Source of the DNA: Phaffia rhodozyma
Taxonomy: Eukaryota > Basidiomycota > Tremellomycetes > Cystofilobasidiales > Mrakiaceae
Direction: 5' to 3'
NCBI GenBank assembly: GCA_014706385.1
Contig: JACGZH010000002.1
Span: 1,054,001 to 1,118,000 of the forward strand
Length of the DNA stretch: 64,000 nt
This document shows, in pieces, positions 36,020-46,964 of this stretch; position 1 is the first letter of the stretch, and each line of letters begins with the position of its first letter. The position numbers and the translations under genes are program-made. Under the pieces are notes generated by a model. It did no database searches. It was not told the origin of the DNA and was given only the letters and a program-made list of their open reading frames with translations.

Positions 36020-39000
36020 ATGTACGGAGGACCAGGTGCGTTAATGCATTCATTTAGTTGCTTGTTTAAATAACTTTCTTTCAGCTCGTTCCTTCACTAC
36101 GCTCGTCGTTGATACCATCTACCTTCACCTGAAAGCTGATGGATGGTGAATGGATGATGGATGAACCTAGCATTCGTTGTTTATCTCCTACATCTGCTCG
36201 ACGCGTACTAATTTGGTGAATTCGTTTAATCAGGAGGATATCGTCCATCTCACTACCAACCCCAACAGCAACAATCTTCGTATCAAAATAGCCGACCAGG
36301 TATAGGCTACCAGCCTACCGGTCAACCTCCTCCACGACAACATGGTAATTATCCAGCCGTCGACTTCTCGAGACCTCCTCCAGGCTATAATGGTCCTCCT
36401 GGCCCACCATCGAACCAGTCATATTCGCCTATACCAAACAGACCAAGCGGTTCTGGATCGAATTCCAATCCTAGTACCACTCCAGGCTCGTCCACCCCAG
36501 CAGGAAAGACAGATCAGCTCAGTCCTCAAACGACTTTGTTCGTAGGTGGTATCGCTTCTGGGATCTTGGATCACGTATTGGAACAGCTTCTGAACGTACG
36601 TCTGAGATTCTATCTTTCTGAAACGTGGATGATTCTGCATACAAAGAGTTTGTCAAAATCCTAATGAATAATTGTTTCGAACTGATATCCACAGGCTTGT
36701 GGACCATTAAGAAATCTAAAGCGAGTCAAAGGAGCGACCGGAAAACCCCAAGCGTTTGGATTCGCAGAGTACGCATTTATCCTGTTCAAAGTTGACTGTA
36801 TCATTACTAAGTATGAGACCTGGTGATAGGTTTGAAGATCCGGATTCTGTCTTACGAGCGTTGGCCGTTCTAAACGGCGTGGAACTTCCTGACTTGGAAA
36901 CACACGGGGCAGGTAAAAAATTGATTGTAGGTTGATTTGTTTCTATTGTTACTCTAGTGATCGTCCGGTGGCTCTTGTTCATCAGTGTTGTTTTCCATAA
37001 CTTATTCGTTTTTGGCCGCTGGGATGCAACCTCCAATGTGACAGGTGAAAGCTGATGAAAAGACTCGAAAGTTCTTGGATGACTACGAATCGATGATGAT
37101 TCGAACTGATGTAAGAATTCCCTCTCGCTCTTGGCCCTCGCTCGCAGTGCAAACACTGATGAGCACTCAAATAAACCTTTCTTTTCCCATTTCTGTTCTT
37201 CTAATCATATACCTTTACTACAGGCTGACGAAGAACTAGAACTGGCAGCTGTCAAATCGATAACGGCCATCCTCGAGTCTCTCAACAACGGAACTGAACT
37301 TCCTTCAACTTCATCTACCGCCCTCAACTCGTCCGCCAACCCAGAGAGCTCGTCGGAGAAAGAGAGCGCCCCAGATCCTTACGCCGTCCCTGCTCATCTG
37401 CGAGATCTTCAAGAGGAAGAGATTCCAGAAGAGCGTCGGGAGGTTGTGCTGGATCAGATCTCTGCTTTCAGACAGACGTCTGCGTCGAGAGAGATCGAGA
37501 AGAAACGAGTAGAGGAAGATCGGGAGCGACGAAGGATTGAACAGATGGTTGCCGCTCAACATCAACAACGAGTCAAAGAGCAGAGAGAGAAAGAACACCG
37601 GGAGAGAGAAGCAGCCCGACTAGGAAAGTCGGTGGACGAGATGATCGGACCAGACCGAGGGGCGTTCGGCAACGGACCGCAAGGATACTCGAAGCCAGTT
37701 GGTTTCGTGGCCGGGCAGGATAACGGACATCCAGAGAGGACAGACGAGGAGGAGGAGGAAGCAAGAAGAGAGAGAAAACGGCGGGACCAGATGGATTCGC
37801 TCAAAGAGGTATGTCCGAGTGTTTTTCCTCCAATGAAAGCGCAGATGGCTACATCTGATTTAAAACTTTCAAATTTTTCTCTTTAACAGCGCGAGCGTCG
37901 TTTGGACCAGAGGGAACGTCAGCGGTTCCAGCTTCTAGAACGTGAAGCCCAAGTCGAGCAGAGCAGGAAAGAAAGTGATCAGAAAGACTTTTTCATTGCT
38001 CGCGACCGGCTCAAAGCGTACGATGACGATAGACTGGAAGAAGCTGGTAGAGATCTTTGGTTTATTGATCGGTTCGTTTCAGTCTCTTGTGACTCCTCTC
38101 CATCGATGCGAGAGAGATAGCTAACCTTTGCGTTATGTATGGTTTCCATTTGTTTATATTTAGACCTCGCTGGCGATCTCAACGAGCACCTGTTCGTCGT
38201 CGAGAGGAGGAAGCGGACGAGCTCGATCGCAAGGCTGAAGCTGAGGAACTCGTTATTCTCGCTCGCCAGGAGGCAGAACTTCGAGAGCGTCAAAGACAGG
38301 AACAAGCCGACCTGGCAATCAAGCAAAAAGCTGCCGGTATCCTTACCGAAGAATCTGGTCCAATCAAGGTGTCCATTGGATCTGCCGCCGCTGCTGCCAA
38401 GGCTCTTGCCCATCCTGCCGTGGGAGGACCAGGAGAAGGTGGAGGTGTCAGGTTTGGCGATGAGGACGATGAGGATGACGGAAAGAAGAAACGGGTGTTG
38501 GTTAAGTTGGATTATGGAGAGAGTCTGACACCGGAGGAGAAGGAGAGGCAAAGGTTGCTGGATCTGGTCAAACTAAGAACGCAAAAGGTACCCAAGACTC
38601 AAGAGGGGCTTTGGAACGCCAACATCTATTGGGACGGCATCGCCGAGGTTCGTCTGAATCTTTTTCTCTTGACGGTGTAGCGATGCCAACTCTTGGCTGA
38701 TGGTGTGATGTCGTCCGGGGTTTTCTCTCTATACAGACAACGATTCAACACAAGATCGAACCGATCGCGCGTCGCAAAAGTATGTTGAGGCTTGCTTCGA
38801 GACGCTTGTCTTGTTCCTAGTCAAAGTTTGACCATTGACCTCTTTCTTGAACAATGCAGTGATCGAGTTCCTCGGTGAGTTGGACGACGACGACTTGCTG
38901 AACTTTGTGCTGGATCACATTCGGGGCAGGAAGAGCGCTTCCGATCTTGTTGAAGGCCTCGAACCTGTGAGTGAAGAACACTCCCTTTCTCTTTTCCCTT

Positions 39001-39505
39001 CCGCTTTCTTTTCTCGTTTTCTTCCTCTCTCTTTTGTCTTCACGTGCTTTTGAGGAATGGCCAAATCCGAAATCGAAATCGAAATCGATCAAGGAAAGTG
39101 ACGATCAAATAGAATGCACAAACATGATTGTCGAGAGGGCAAAGACAAACAAACACAAGAGGCACGCTGAGTACTCTGTATCACCTTTGGATTCCTCTAT
39201 TTTACGCTTCCCCCGCGTTCGCTCTTTGACGGCCGAACTCTTGAAAAGACATGCGTCAAACATCCTCGTTTCTATCCATACAACCACCCTTGTTCCCTGA
39301 TACGTTTCTCTTCTCGCTCTTTTACTGTATCTTTCGAATCTGTTTGACTGACCACGCTCTACACCTCACCCCCCTTGCTCCATCGGTCTATAAGGTTTTG
39401 GAGGAAGAAGCCGTTCCGTATACACTTGCCATCTGGTCCGAGCTTGTGTTCGAGTCGATGGCGTCAGAGATGGGGGTTGATACCAAAGAGGTCACTATGG
39501 CTTGA
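36020..39505 (+). CDS. RBM25-like splicing factor (RRM and PWI domains)
   Basis: U1 snRNP-associated splicing regulator of the RBM25/Snu71 type. A short first exon MYGGPG joins GYRPSHYQPQQQQSS and a Pro/Gln/Tyr-rich region. The RRM follows: TTLFVGGIASGILDHVLEQ (RNP2), then ACGPLRNLKRVKG and QAFGFAEFEDPDSVLRAL (RNP1), ending KKLIVKADEKTRKFLDDYE as in RBM25. A long charged Glu/Arg/Gln coiled coil spans 37420-38300. An acidic stretch and KKKRVLVKLDYGESLTPEE precede the C-terminal PWI domain (LWNANIYWDGI, PIARRK, VIEFLGELDDDDLLNFVLDH, then VPYTLAIWSELVFE). The stop follows KEVTMA. About ten introns; the last (38967-39394) is 428 nt, much longer than the others. Confidence 0.93.
38967..39394 (+). 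other. Unusually long last intron of the RBM25-like gene
   Basis: Donor GTGAGT after GLEP and acceptor TATAAG before VLEEEAVPYTLA. At 428 nt it is several times longer than the other introns of this gene. It includes a (GAAATC)3 repeat at 39069-39086 and pyrimidine tracts. No snoRNA boxes were recognised. Confidence 0.7.
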
Positions 39506-39844
39506 GAAAGAGAGATACGGAAGGCTTCTACCTGACGGAAGGGGATTTCTTTTTGTAAGCTATATCATCGTCTTCCTCCTTTGCTTTTGTTCTTCCTTCC
39601 GTCGTTGTAATATTCTTCATAGAGGCGGAGAAAATCAACACAGAAGGACGGGTTTACTAGAGAAGTACCGCCTTTCTGTATAGCAACATCATGTTTTGAT
39701 CGATTGTTACAAAGAAAGACAACATGTATACAGATAGTGATCTACAACGAAGCGAGAAGACAAAACAACAGCGTTGAGGGGAGGAAAAGCGAAGAAAGAA
39801 GAATACTTGTCTTTTGCAAAGGAAACTAGAACTAGGATATATTC
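39506..39844. other. Convergent intergenic gap
   Basis: Contains the 3' ends of the RBM25-like gene and the small minus-strand gene. A-rich stretches only; no further gene seen. Confidence 0.5.
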
Positions 39845-40410
39845 TTAACCGTTGTGAGCTCCGGTAGAGCCCATGCCTCCTTCGGGCTTGGAGGCTGCTC
39901 CATTAGCAGGAGTCACCTGGGCCGAGGCTCCCTTCTGACCAGAAGAAGATAGTTTAAACAAACAAAAAATGATTCTGATGAATATCTTGGGGTTTAAGCA
40001 AGGACTGAAAGAAGGAAGCGAAGGAAACCAACTTTGCCGTCCATCTCCTGAACGAACTCCTCAGGACCGGAACCAGACTGGGACTTGAAAGCAGACTCCG
40101 ATTCAGCTACGTCATCGGTCTGAAAGGCAAAGTCATTGATGGAAGAAGATCAGGCCTAAGCTCTTCTATCACTGATAATGACAAGCACAACGAAGAGCAG
40201 TGCAAAGGAAAACGGGAAATAGAAGTAGAAACATACCTTGATGCCTTCCTCGTCTCCCTGCCTGGATCTCTGAGGCTCTGGATCCTCCTTGGCCTGAGTC
40301 GACTCGGCCGTTTTGATGGATCGAGCGATGTGGTTCATTGGACCGGACGCCACTCTAACAGAACGAGCAGTGGCGACGGACCTAGATGCCGATGTGAATA
40401 AAGAAAGCAT
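39845..40410 (-). CDS. Small probable mitochondrial protein, unrecognised
   Basis: Three exons give a protein of about 117 residues. Exon 1 (40410 to about 40237) starts MLSLFTSASRSVATARSVRV, rich in Ser, Ala and Arg without acidic residues, which is a good mitochondrial presequence. It continues to QGDEEGIK with donor GTATGT. Exon 2 encodes TDDVAESESAFKSQSGSG and EEFVQEMDGK. Exon 3 encodes KGASAQVTPANGAASKPEGG and stops after GAHNG. The mature part is hydrophilic and likely disordered, with no known domain. It is divergent from the MFS transporter across 426 bp. The exon joins keep frame and use standard GT-AG borders, so the gene looks real, but its function is unknown. Confidence 0.7.
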
Positions 40411-40836
40411 GAAGTGTATGTACTGGTGAACGAAGTGAATGTCGGATCTAGATGGGATTCAAAATGGAGCGACTTGAGCCAGACAAAGATCGGGGGAGAA
40501 GGTGAACGATGATATCACGAGATCACAAAATATCTTTGTAATCACGTAACCACCTGGACTTATCGGATTCGGCTCCGGCCGAGGAGGTCGGCCGAGGGAG
40601 GACGATAGAGCATTTCGTCTAATCTATGTTATATCTACTGCTGATTCTCAAGCTCCATCCGTTCTTCTCCTTGACCTCATACCTTTCTTCCTTTGGATTG
40701 CTTGTCATAGGTCTGTGATTTGTATGTAGGTTATGTTTTAAACGAAAGAACTCTTGGTCAACACTCTCCTCGATTTTGACATCTGCGCTTGTATCCTTGA
40801 TAGAAAACCGTCGCTGAACGCGCACGTCTCCTACGC
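40411..40836. promoter_or_regulatory. Divergent promoter of small mitochondrial gene and MFS gene
   Basis: 426 bp between two outward-facing ATGs. A GC-rich patch lies at 40560-40610 (CGGCTCCGGCCGAGGAGG). No TATA box near either start was recognised. Confidence 0.45.
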
Positions 40837-43639
40837 ATGTCCTCACCCCACTCAGAACATACTGCGTTGCCTCCGAATTCACAAAACGCCACACCTTTTC
40901 AAACTGATCTCGCATCCATATCATCGCCGTCCTTGGAAGAGACCATTCCCGTCACAGATGGACCTCTTCCGAACGAGAATACCGACCAGTCTCAAACTCA
41001 ACAAGAGTCTCTGCCGGTGATACCGACGAAACCTCATTCGGTATTTACCCCTCGACAGAAAGCCTGGATCGTCGCTGGGGTTTCCTCTATAGGAGTTTTC
41101 TCGTAGGTCCTTTGCCTTTTTTTTCCTCAATCTTGCATTGTCTCATTGATGATGCCACTCCAATTTGTCTTGTCCTAGTCCCTTGTCGGCGAATATTTTT
41201 GTGCCGGCATTACCCCTGTTGGCTTCGGCATTCAAACAAACAGCAGAGGAAATGAACTTGACGGTCTCGATATATTTAGTCTTCCAAGGATTATCCCCTA
41301 CCTTCTGGGGAAGCATGGCCGACGTGTTTGGCAGAAGGTAAGTCCTATATCACATCACATTGTCTTGCGTTCACTTAATCTTGACTTGTACCACTTCTAA
41401 ACATCTTCCTTGTTGACCATATTGCTTAATATAGACCAGTCTATCTATTGACGATGGCAATCTATATTGCATCGTGCATCGTCATTGCCGTCCTCCCAAC
41501 TTCGGCCTTTTGGGCCCTCCTTTTCCTTAGAGTCGTACAGGCATTTGGGGGGTCTTCAGTGATTGCCATCGGAGCAGGAGTAGTCTCTGATATATCCGAA
41601 CAGCATGAGCGAGGAGGTTTCATGGGTACGTCGTTTGTTCAGGAGGAGGTCTCTCCTCTTCTTTATCTCGGTCATAAAATGCCGCATAGTCGTTGAAGTC
41701 AATCATACTGACAGAATCATGTCTGAAAAATCATACAGGATGGTACTCTCTAGGTATGTCGAACAACCGTTCATGTTTTTTTGACTCTCTACTAATCATC
41801 TTGCAAATCGTGTTATGTTTAAAGGCAATATGCTCGCGCCAGCTATAGGTAAGTTTTGAACATTCCATTCGGCATCATCTCCCATAACTTTCTGTTTCAA
41901 GAATAAAACGGAGTGTTCCTCTCCTGTTCGTTTCATTCTGTAGGCCCAGTCCTGGGAGGTATATTGGCACAATACCTTGGTTGGAGAGCCATTTTCTGGT
42001 TCTTGGTCATTGCAAGCAGCACTGCTCTCATTCCTATCGCCTTGTAAGTTTTATCCCAATACGAATTGCTATCGTGACAACATGACATTTTAAACGGGTT
42101 CATGTATCGTTCTCTCTGTGCAAACACACACACACACACACACACACATAGCTTCCTTCCGGAAACATTAAGGCTTATCGTGGGCAATGGCTCGATACAT
42201 CCACCGTTAATCAACCAACCTTTTGCCCAAATTTTCACAGGGAGGAGAGCGCGTCAGGATGCTAAAAGAGAGGGGATCAGTGATTTAGAAAAGGCACATG
42301 AACCATCAAGCTCGAAGTCAACTCAACCAACTTTGAAAGAGAGACGAGCTATGGTATGTCTTGTCATTCCGATAGTATACTGTTCTTCATAGAAATCAGA
42401 AAGTATGCATGACCTGATAAGGATTATGTTTGAAACCTGGAATCAGTTTCGGCCTTTGCAAAGTTTGGAGCTTTTGCTCAATCCTGATCTGTTTATGATG
42501 CTTTTCTTTTCTTCTCTGATATACATGGAGGTATGTCCTATCTCCATCTGTTGAGACACACCTGGTCTCTCGTTCTGCGATGTCTATACTGTGCCCCGCA
42601 ACCCGTGTTCACTGCATTCTGTTTTTCTTGTCTTGGCAATCATAGTTCTATTGCATTCTCACTGCGACATCTAGTTTGTTCAAGAATATCTACGGCCTTT
42701 CTGAGATCAAGATTGGTTTATGCTACTTGTAAGTCTTTCTATGCCCTTTTTTCTCGTACTTCTTATTTCCTTGCACTCAACATGAGATCCATCCAACCTG
42801 TTCTTTCTTCTGAATCTCAATTCTGAGTGTTATAGATCCAATGGAGCAGGCTGTATCTTAGGGTCTCTGTTGCCTGGTAGAATGCTGGATTGGGATTATC
42901 GACAGATGAAAAGAGAGTTGCCAGATGATTCAAAGCCGCTTGATTTCCCGATTGAGCGAGCCAGACTCAAGAGATTGCCTTTTCTTGTGGTAAGCTTCAA
43001 GATCATCAGGGCCATTGTCTTCATCGCCCCTAAGCACTCACCACGGTTTGGCTTATCAATTCGGATTCGAACTACAGGCTTTAACGCACATCAGTGCCAT
43101 TGGGTTTGGCTGGGCGTTATATGCTCAGACATCACTGGCTGTACCAGTCGTTCTTCATTTCTTCAGTTAGTCTTTTCTCTTTACAGCTATCATTTCCTCC
43201 TGAAGAGGTGTTTGGATTTTGCATGACTTGAAATTCTCTCCATTTCTTGATGGGCGTCTCAATTTCAGTTGGATTCTCGAACACAGCGATGATGCTGATG
43301 ACCCAGACTTTGGTGGTTGACTTGTTCCCCGGCAAAGGCTCATCGGTCACCGCTTCAGTAAGTCTTCGCTCTTCTACACAGAAGCAAGACTCTGTATACT
43401 CATGGGGCGTCACCTTCTCTACTGTCTAGTTCAACCTGTTGCGATGCTCGTTAGGCGCGGTTGGAACATCAACTATAGATATCATCATCACACGCTTGAA
43501 TGTCGGCTGGACGTTCGTCCTTCTCTCAGGGATTTGTTTAGCAGCCAGCCCATTGCCTTGGTTAATCGTCAAGATTGGGCCCAAGCGGAGACGACGACGA
43601 GCGGCCGAGGCTGCTGCTCGAGCTGCCGGTCGGGAATAG
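40837..43639 (+). CDS. MFS drug:H+ antiporter, DHA1 (Qdr/Aqr-like)
   Basis: Proton-coupled 12-TM exporter of the plasma or vacuolar membrane; substrate unknown. The N-terminus is polar (MSSPHSEHTALPPN) and leads to KAWIVAGVSSIGVFS (TM1) and PLSANIFVPALPLL. Motif A is seen as FWGSMADVFGRRPVYLL between TM2 and TM3. FLRVVQAFGGSSVIAIGAG is TM4. Motif C, diagnostic for antiporters, is GWYSLGNMLAPAIGPVLGG in TM5 and is assembled from two micro-exons of 15 and 24 nt. A central loop (about 42240-42340) is charged. The second bundle includes LFMMLFFSSLIYME, GFGWALYAQTSLAVP and GFSNTAMMLMTQTLVVDLFP. The C-terminus is basic and Ala/Arg-rich, ending AAGRE. The start ATG is the first in a frame that reads into TM1. 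Confidence 0.92.
41739..41753 (+). other. 15-nt micro-exon of the MFS gene
   Basis: Bounded by ATACAG and GTATGT. With flanking bases it encodes GWYSL between GGFM and GNMLAPA. Confidence 0.85.
41825..41848 (+). other. 24-nt micro-exon of the MFS gene (motif C)
   Basis: Bounded by TTTAAAG and GTAAGT. It encodes GNMLAPAI and joins to GPVLGG at 41944, completing antiporter motif C. Confidence 0.85.
42125..42148 (+). repeat. (CA)12 microsatellite at a 3' splice site
   Basis: Twelve CA units run directly into TAG at 42149-42151, the acceptor of an MFS intron. The repeat takes the place of the usual polypyrimidine tract. Confidence 0.9.
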
Positions 43640-43924
43640 ATACTATATTTTCAATATGCAGTTTCTCTCAAATCTTTTCTTTATGATATTTTAGGTTGTG
43701 TTCTATAGAAGTTGAGTCATAAGTGATTAATATGCCTGTTTAGAATATTCTCATGTTGCATGAATTACATACTTGGGGATCGTGAAGTAATCAAGGTCAT
43801 AAGTTTCCGTATCGAAGCGATCTGAATGCCAATGTCTCGGTGTACATCATCTTTGATCTCTTACAATACGAGAAGTTCTCTTCGTCCTTGTACATACATT
43901 CACGCTTCAACGAATCTTCGACCA

Positions 43925-44867
43925 ATGTCGTCTACAAACAGCAGACCCAAGGAAAACGTGTGGGACTACCCCCGCCCGCCTGCGTTGGAGCGGACGGACC
44001 GGTTCGTTCCTCTATCCCGACCTGAATTGAATGATAGAATTTTTGGAAACTCATGATGGCTCATATCACTCGTATGGGATCTGAAATCTTAAAAGTTTGC
44101 TAGAGGTGAAATGGGTGTACCCTGATGGACACGAAGTGGATGTTGCTACCACTCGGGAGGCATATAGGGTGTTGGAGACGAGGTCTGTATCCTTCTGTCG
44201 CTCATGTGTCTCTAACTATATTGAAACCATATGACTCTTCTTGGCTATGGTATCGTGGATCCAGTCATCCACCAACGTATTATCTACCTCCTTCATCCAT
44301 TCACTCGGATAACGTCAAGTTGAGCGTTGAGAACGGAAAGAGTTCTTTTTGTGAGGTAAGTTTGTTGCTTCGGCCTGTCAAACCGATTGTCGATCATCAG
44401 AAACGAGACCTCGAGAACCTCTCGATTCGATCTTGATCAAGTTGCTTCACTCTGAAAGTGGAAAGGAACAGCGGCGTATCATACTCTCAAAATTCCCTCT
44501 TCATCAGGCTCTCCATCTGCCTCGGTAACCTCTCGAATTTGGTCCTATCCATCTCCTACACCTAGTTTCAAACCCATCAAGGACTATCTCAGCTTCTACG
44601 CCTCATCCAGCTCCAACAGCAGAGAAAGCAAAGGGCATTGGAAGTGCTTAGTAGACGGAGAGAACGTAAAGGCACAGGAAGGAGATTTCTATGGAGGGTG
44701 GATCACGAGTGATGTTCATGGTGGACCCAAAGGATTCAAGGGAGGTATGTTTGTGGATTCTGTTCGATGTCCATCTTCATCAGCTGTCCAGAGATGTCTG
44801 ACAAGATCAAGGATCTGGGTTCAATCGATCGATCGATCGATCAGCTTCAGGGACGTATGGCTGGTGA
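43925..44867 (+). CDS. DUF427 domain protein
   Basis: Single-domain protein of the DUF427 family (biochemical role not established). Starts MSSTNSRPKENVWDYPRPPA, the family's usual opening. Exons then give LERTDRF/VKWVYPDGHEVDVATT, REAYRVLET/SHPPTYYLPPS, NVKLSVENGKSSFCEWKGTA, RIWSYPSPTPSFKPIKDYLS, and EGDFYGGWITSDVHGGPKG. The last tiny exon (44851-44867) ends GTYGW and stop, matching the conserved C-terminal Gly-Trp. Four introns; the last contains an ATCG tetranucleotide run. The family is common in bacteria and fungi. Length is about 190 residues, somewhat above the usual bacterial forms because of a loop near 44600. Confidence 0.88.
44824..44842. repeat. ATCG tetranucleotide run
   Basis: Nearly five perfect ATCG units in the last intron of the DUF427 gene, eight bases before its 3' acceptor. 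Confidence 0.85.
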
Positions 44868-45160
44868 ACACTAGGTGATTGATCTATCATTATATGCCTT
44901 TTCACCATGATCTATGATTTGTATTCTATGATCTATAGTCTATGTATGATGTATCTATCAATTCGAAGAACGATGAGATTTGAGGAAGCTAATCCGGTAA
45001 AGACCGGACCGCGTTAACCGGAATTCTCCAGCAGGAGTTGTTTCCTTTCCATCTGATCTATTTCATCCTCCATAACTCATCCCAAATCGCTACAACTATC
45101 TCAATTCAATCACTCTTTCCTTGGTTTCAGATACACACACGCACAGGCAACAGATAGATC

Positions 45161-46801
45161 ATGAGCAAGACATTTCAGCCAGGCCTGTTCAATGGAAAAG
45201 TTCTTTTCTCCACAGGAGGTTCGTTCCTCTTTCTCTCATTCAAACTATATGTTATTGTCTATGAAACAAAACTTGACTACCCCCGATATGAAATCGTTTG
45301 AATATATTACATCAAAAAAAATTATATCCAGGCCGTAGTGGAATCAGCTTTGGAATTGTCAAGAAGATGCTTTCATTGGGCTGCAAAGTTGCTATTGTCG
45401 GCCGAGAGTACGTCTCGACCTTTCTTGTTTCATTATATGAGGGAGACTTAACGTTGATAAACTATGCTATCCATTCAGTGCGGCCGCTCTACAGAAGGCA
45501 GCTGATGAATTGACTGAAGCGACAGGTTCCGAATGCATAGCCTGTTCTTCAGATGTAAGAGATCCTGAAGCAATGAAGGTTGCGGTAGGAAAGTGTATAG
45601 AAAAGTTCGGAAAGATCGATTTCGTGATATGTGGTTCGTTATCTGCTTCATCTTGTTGCTCTTTTTGTTTCGGTGATCTCGTTTGCATAGCTAAGGGAGT
45701 GGACAACTCATGCTCTTGTGGTTCGATTGGCTATCAGGCGCTGCTGGAAACTTCCTCTCCCCTATCGATCTGCTTTCACCGAATGCCTTCAAGACAGTCA
45801 TTGAGATTGACTTGGTCGGTTCCTGAGTCCTGACTCTCTGATACATAACCTCAATCCTCAGAAATACTGATGTATCGATTGATCATGACAGTTAGGAACA
45901 TTCAATACTATTAAAGCAACCCTGCCTTTCATTCGGCAAACTAAGGGGTCTTACATCCATATCAGTGCTACTTTGCACTACCGAGGTTGGCCAACTATCC
46001 TCTTCGATATCTGGAGTCAAGTTTCGTTCATTGACTGACCTGTCTATGTTTGGCATGTGTTTAGGAATCGCTTATCAGGCGCACGTATCAGCTGCCAAGG
46101 CAGGCGTTGACGCACTTTCCAACGTACTTGCCGTCGAGGAAGGTCCTCGAGGAGTTCGTAGTAATATCGTCGCGCCAGATAAGTCTCTTTCTCCCTGTAC
46201 TCTTCACCAAGTGCGTATCAACGTGTGCGAACTAGACAGTGATGCTGATCACGCTTCCCTCTCTCTCTTGACACATTTATCTCAATGGGTTCGCCCGACC
46301 GGACTTACGTCCTATTGGGGATACACCAGGAATGCAGAAACTAGGAACTGATGAATCGGACAAGATGATGCACAACGCAATCCCTCTGGGACAGATGGGG
46401 AAGACTCAGGACATAGCTTCGATGTGCTGTTTCCTATTCAGCGAGGAAGGTCAGTTTCTTCTGTGTCCGTTTTCTGTTTTGAAGTGAAGAGTAGGCTCAT
46501 AACCATGATGATACACAGCCGATTGGATCACTGGTCAAGTCTTCGTACGTAGCTCTAATCGATCAATCTCAAAGAACCTCTGTCTTTCCGCCGCGTTTCT
46601 AATCCCACGCTCTGATTAACACGGTTCTGCGTATTCGTAAAGGTCGTCGACGGAGGTGAACTCCACACATCCAGGCCGGCACTCCCATACCCTGAATCAG
46701 TCCTTGATCCAGAGAAGTTCATGAGCATCATCAGAGATCCGAAGAAGGGTGGTGGTCAGAGTAAGTTGAAGGCAGCGAAACAAGGTGGTCCCAAACTTTG
46801 A
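45161..46801 (+). CDS. SPS19: Peroxisomal-type 2,4-dienoyl-CoA reductase (SDR)
   Basis: NADPH-dependent reductase needed for beta-oxidation of fatty acids with even-numbered double bonds. The Rossmann start is [20 protein letters not shown] joined across an intron. [85 protein letters not shown] and [20 protein letters not shown] follow, all typical of the DECR2/Sps19 branch. The C-terminal region is [15 protein letters not shown]. The protein ends GGPKL; the final PKL is a possible weak peroxisomal targeting signal. The intron at 46179-46308 can only be read as AT-AC. Eight or more introns. SPS19 is given as the yeast name for the branch. Confidence 0.9.
46179..46308 (+). other. Probable U2-type AT-AC intron
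   Basis: The exon ends GTC GCG CCA G, then ATAAGT; the intron ends CTTAC and the next exon opens GT CCT ATT GGG GAT. This rebuilds VAPGPIGD exactly. In the required frame there is a TGA at about 46269 and no AG between it and 46309, so no GT-AG intron can give this motif. Confidence 0.8.
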
Positions 46802-46964
46802 GGTATGAGGAGAATCAACAGTCCAAGGTTTCGCCTTCATGTTCTATGTAAACTTCGGGTACTGTTTGTCCAATTGGGTGTGGAACGTGTTGTATCCATG
46901 TTATACTTGAAAATGGAGCTCTATAAAATACACGAGATGAACCAATCTAGCTCCTTTTTACTAA

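Noticed and set aside
40837..46801. MFS, DUF427 and SDR genes as a biosynthetic cluster
   Set aside because: The dienoyl-CoA reductase is a housekeeping fatty-acid enzyme, no synthase or tailoring core is present, and flanks are housekeeping genes.
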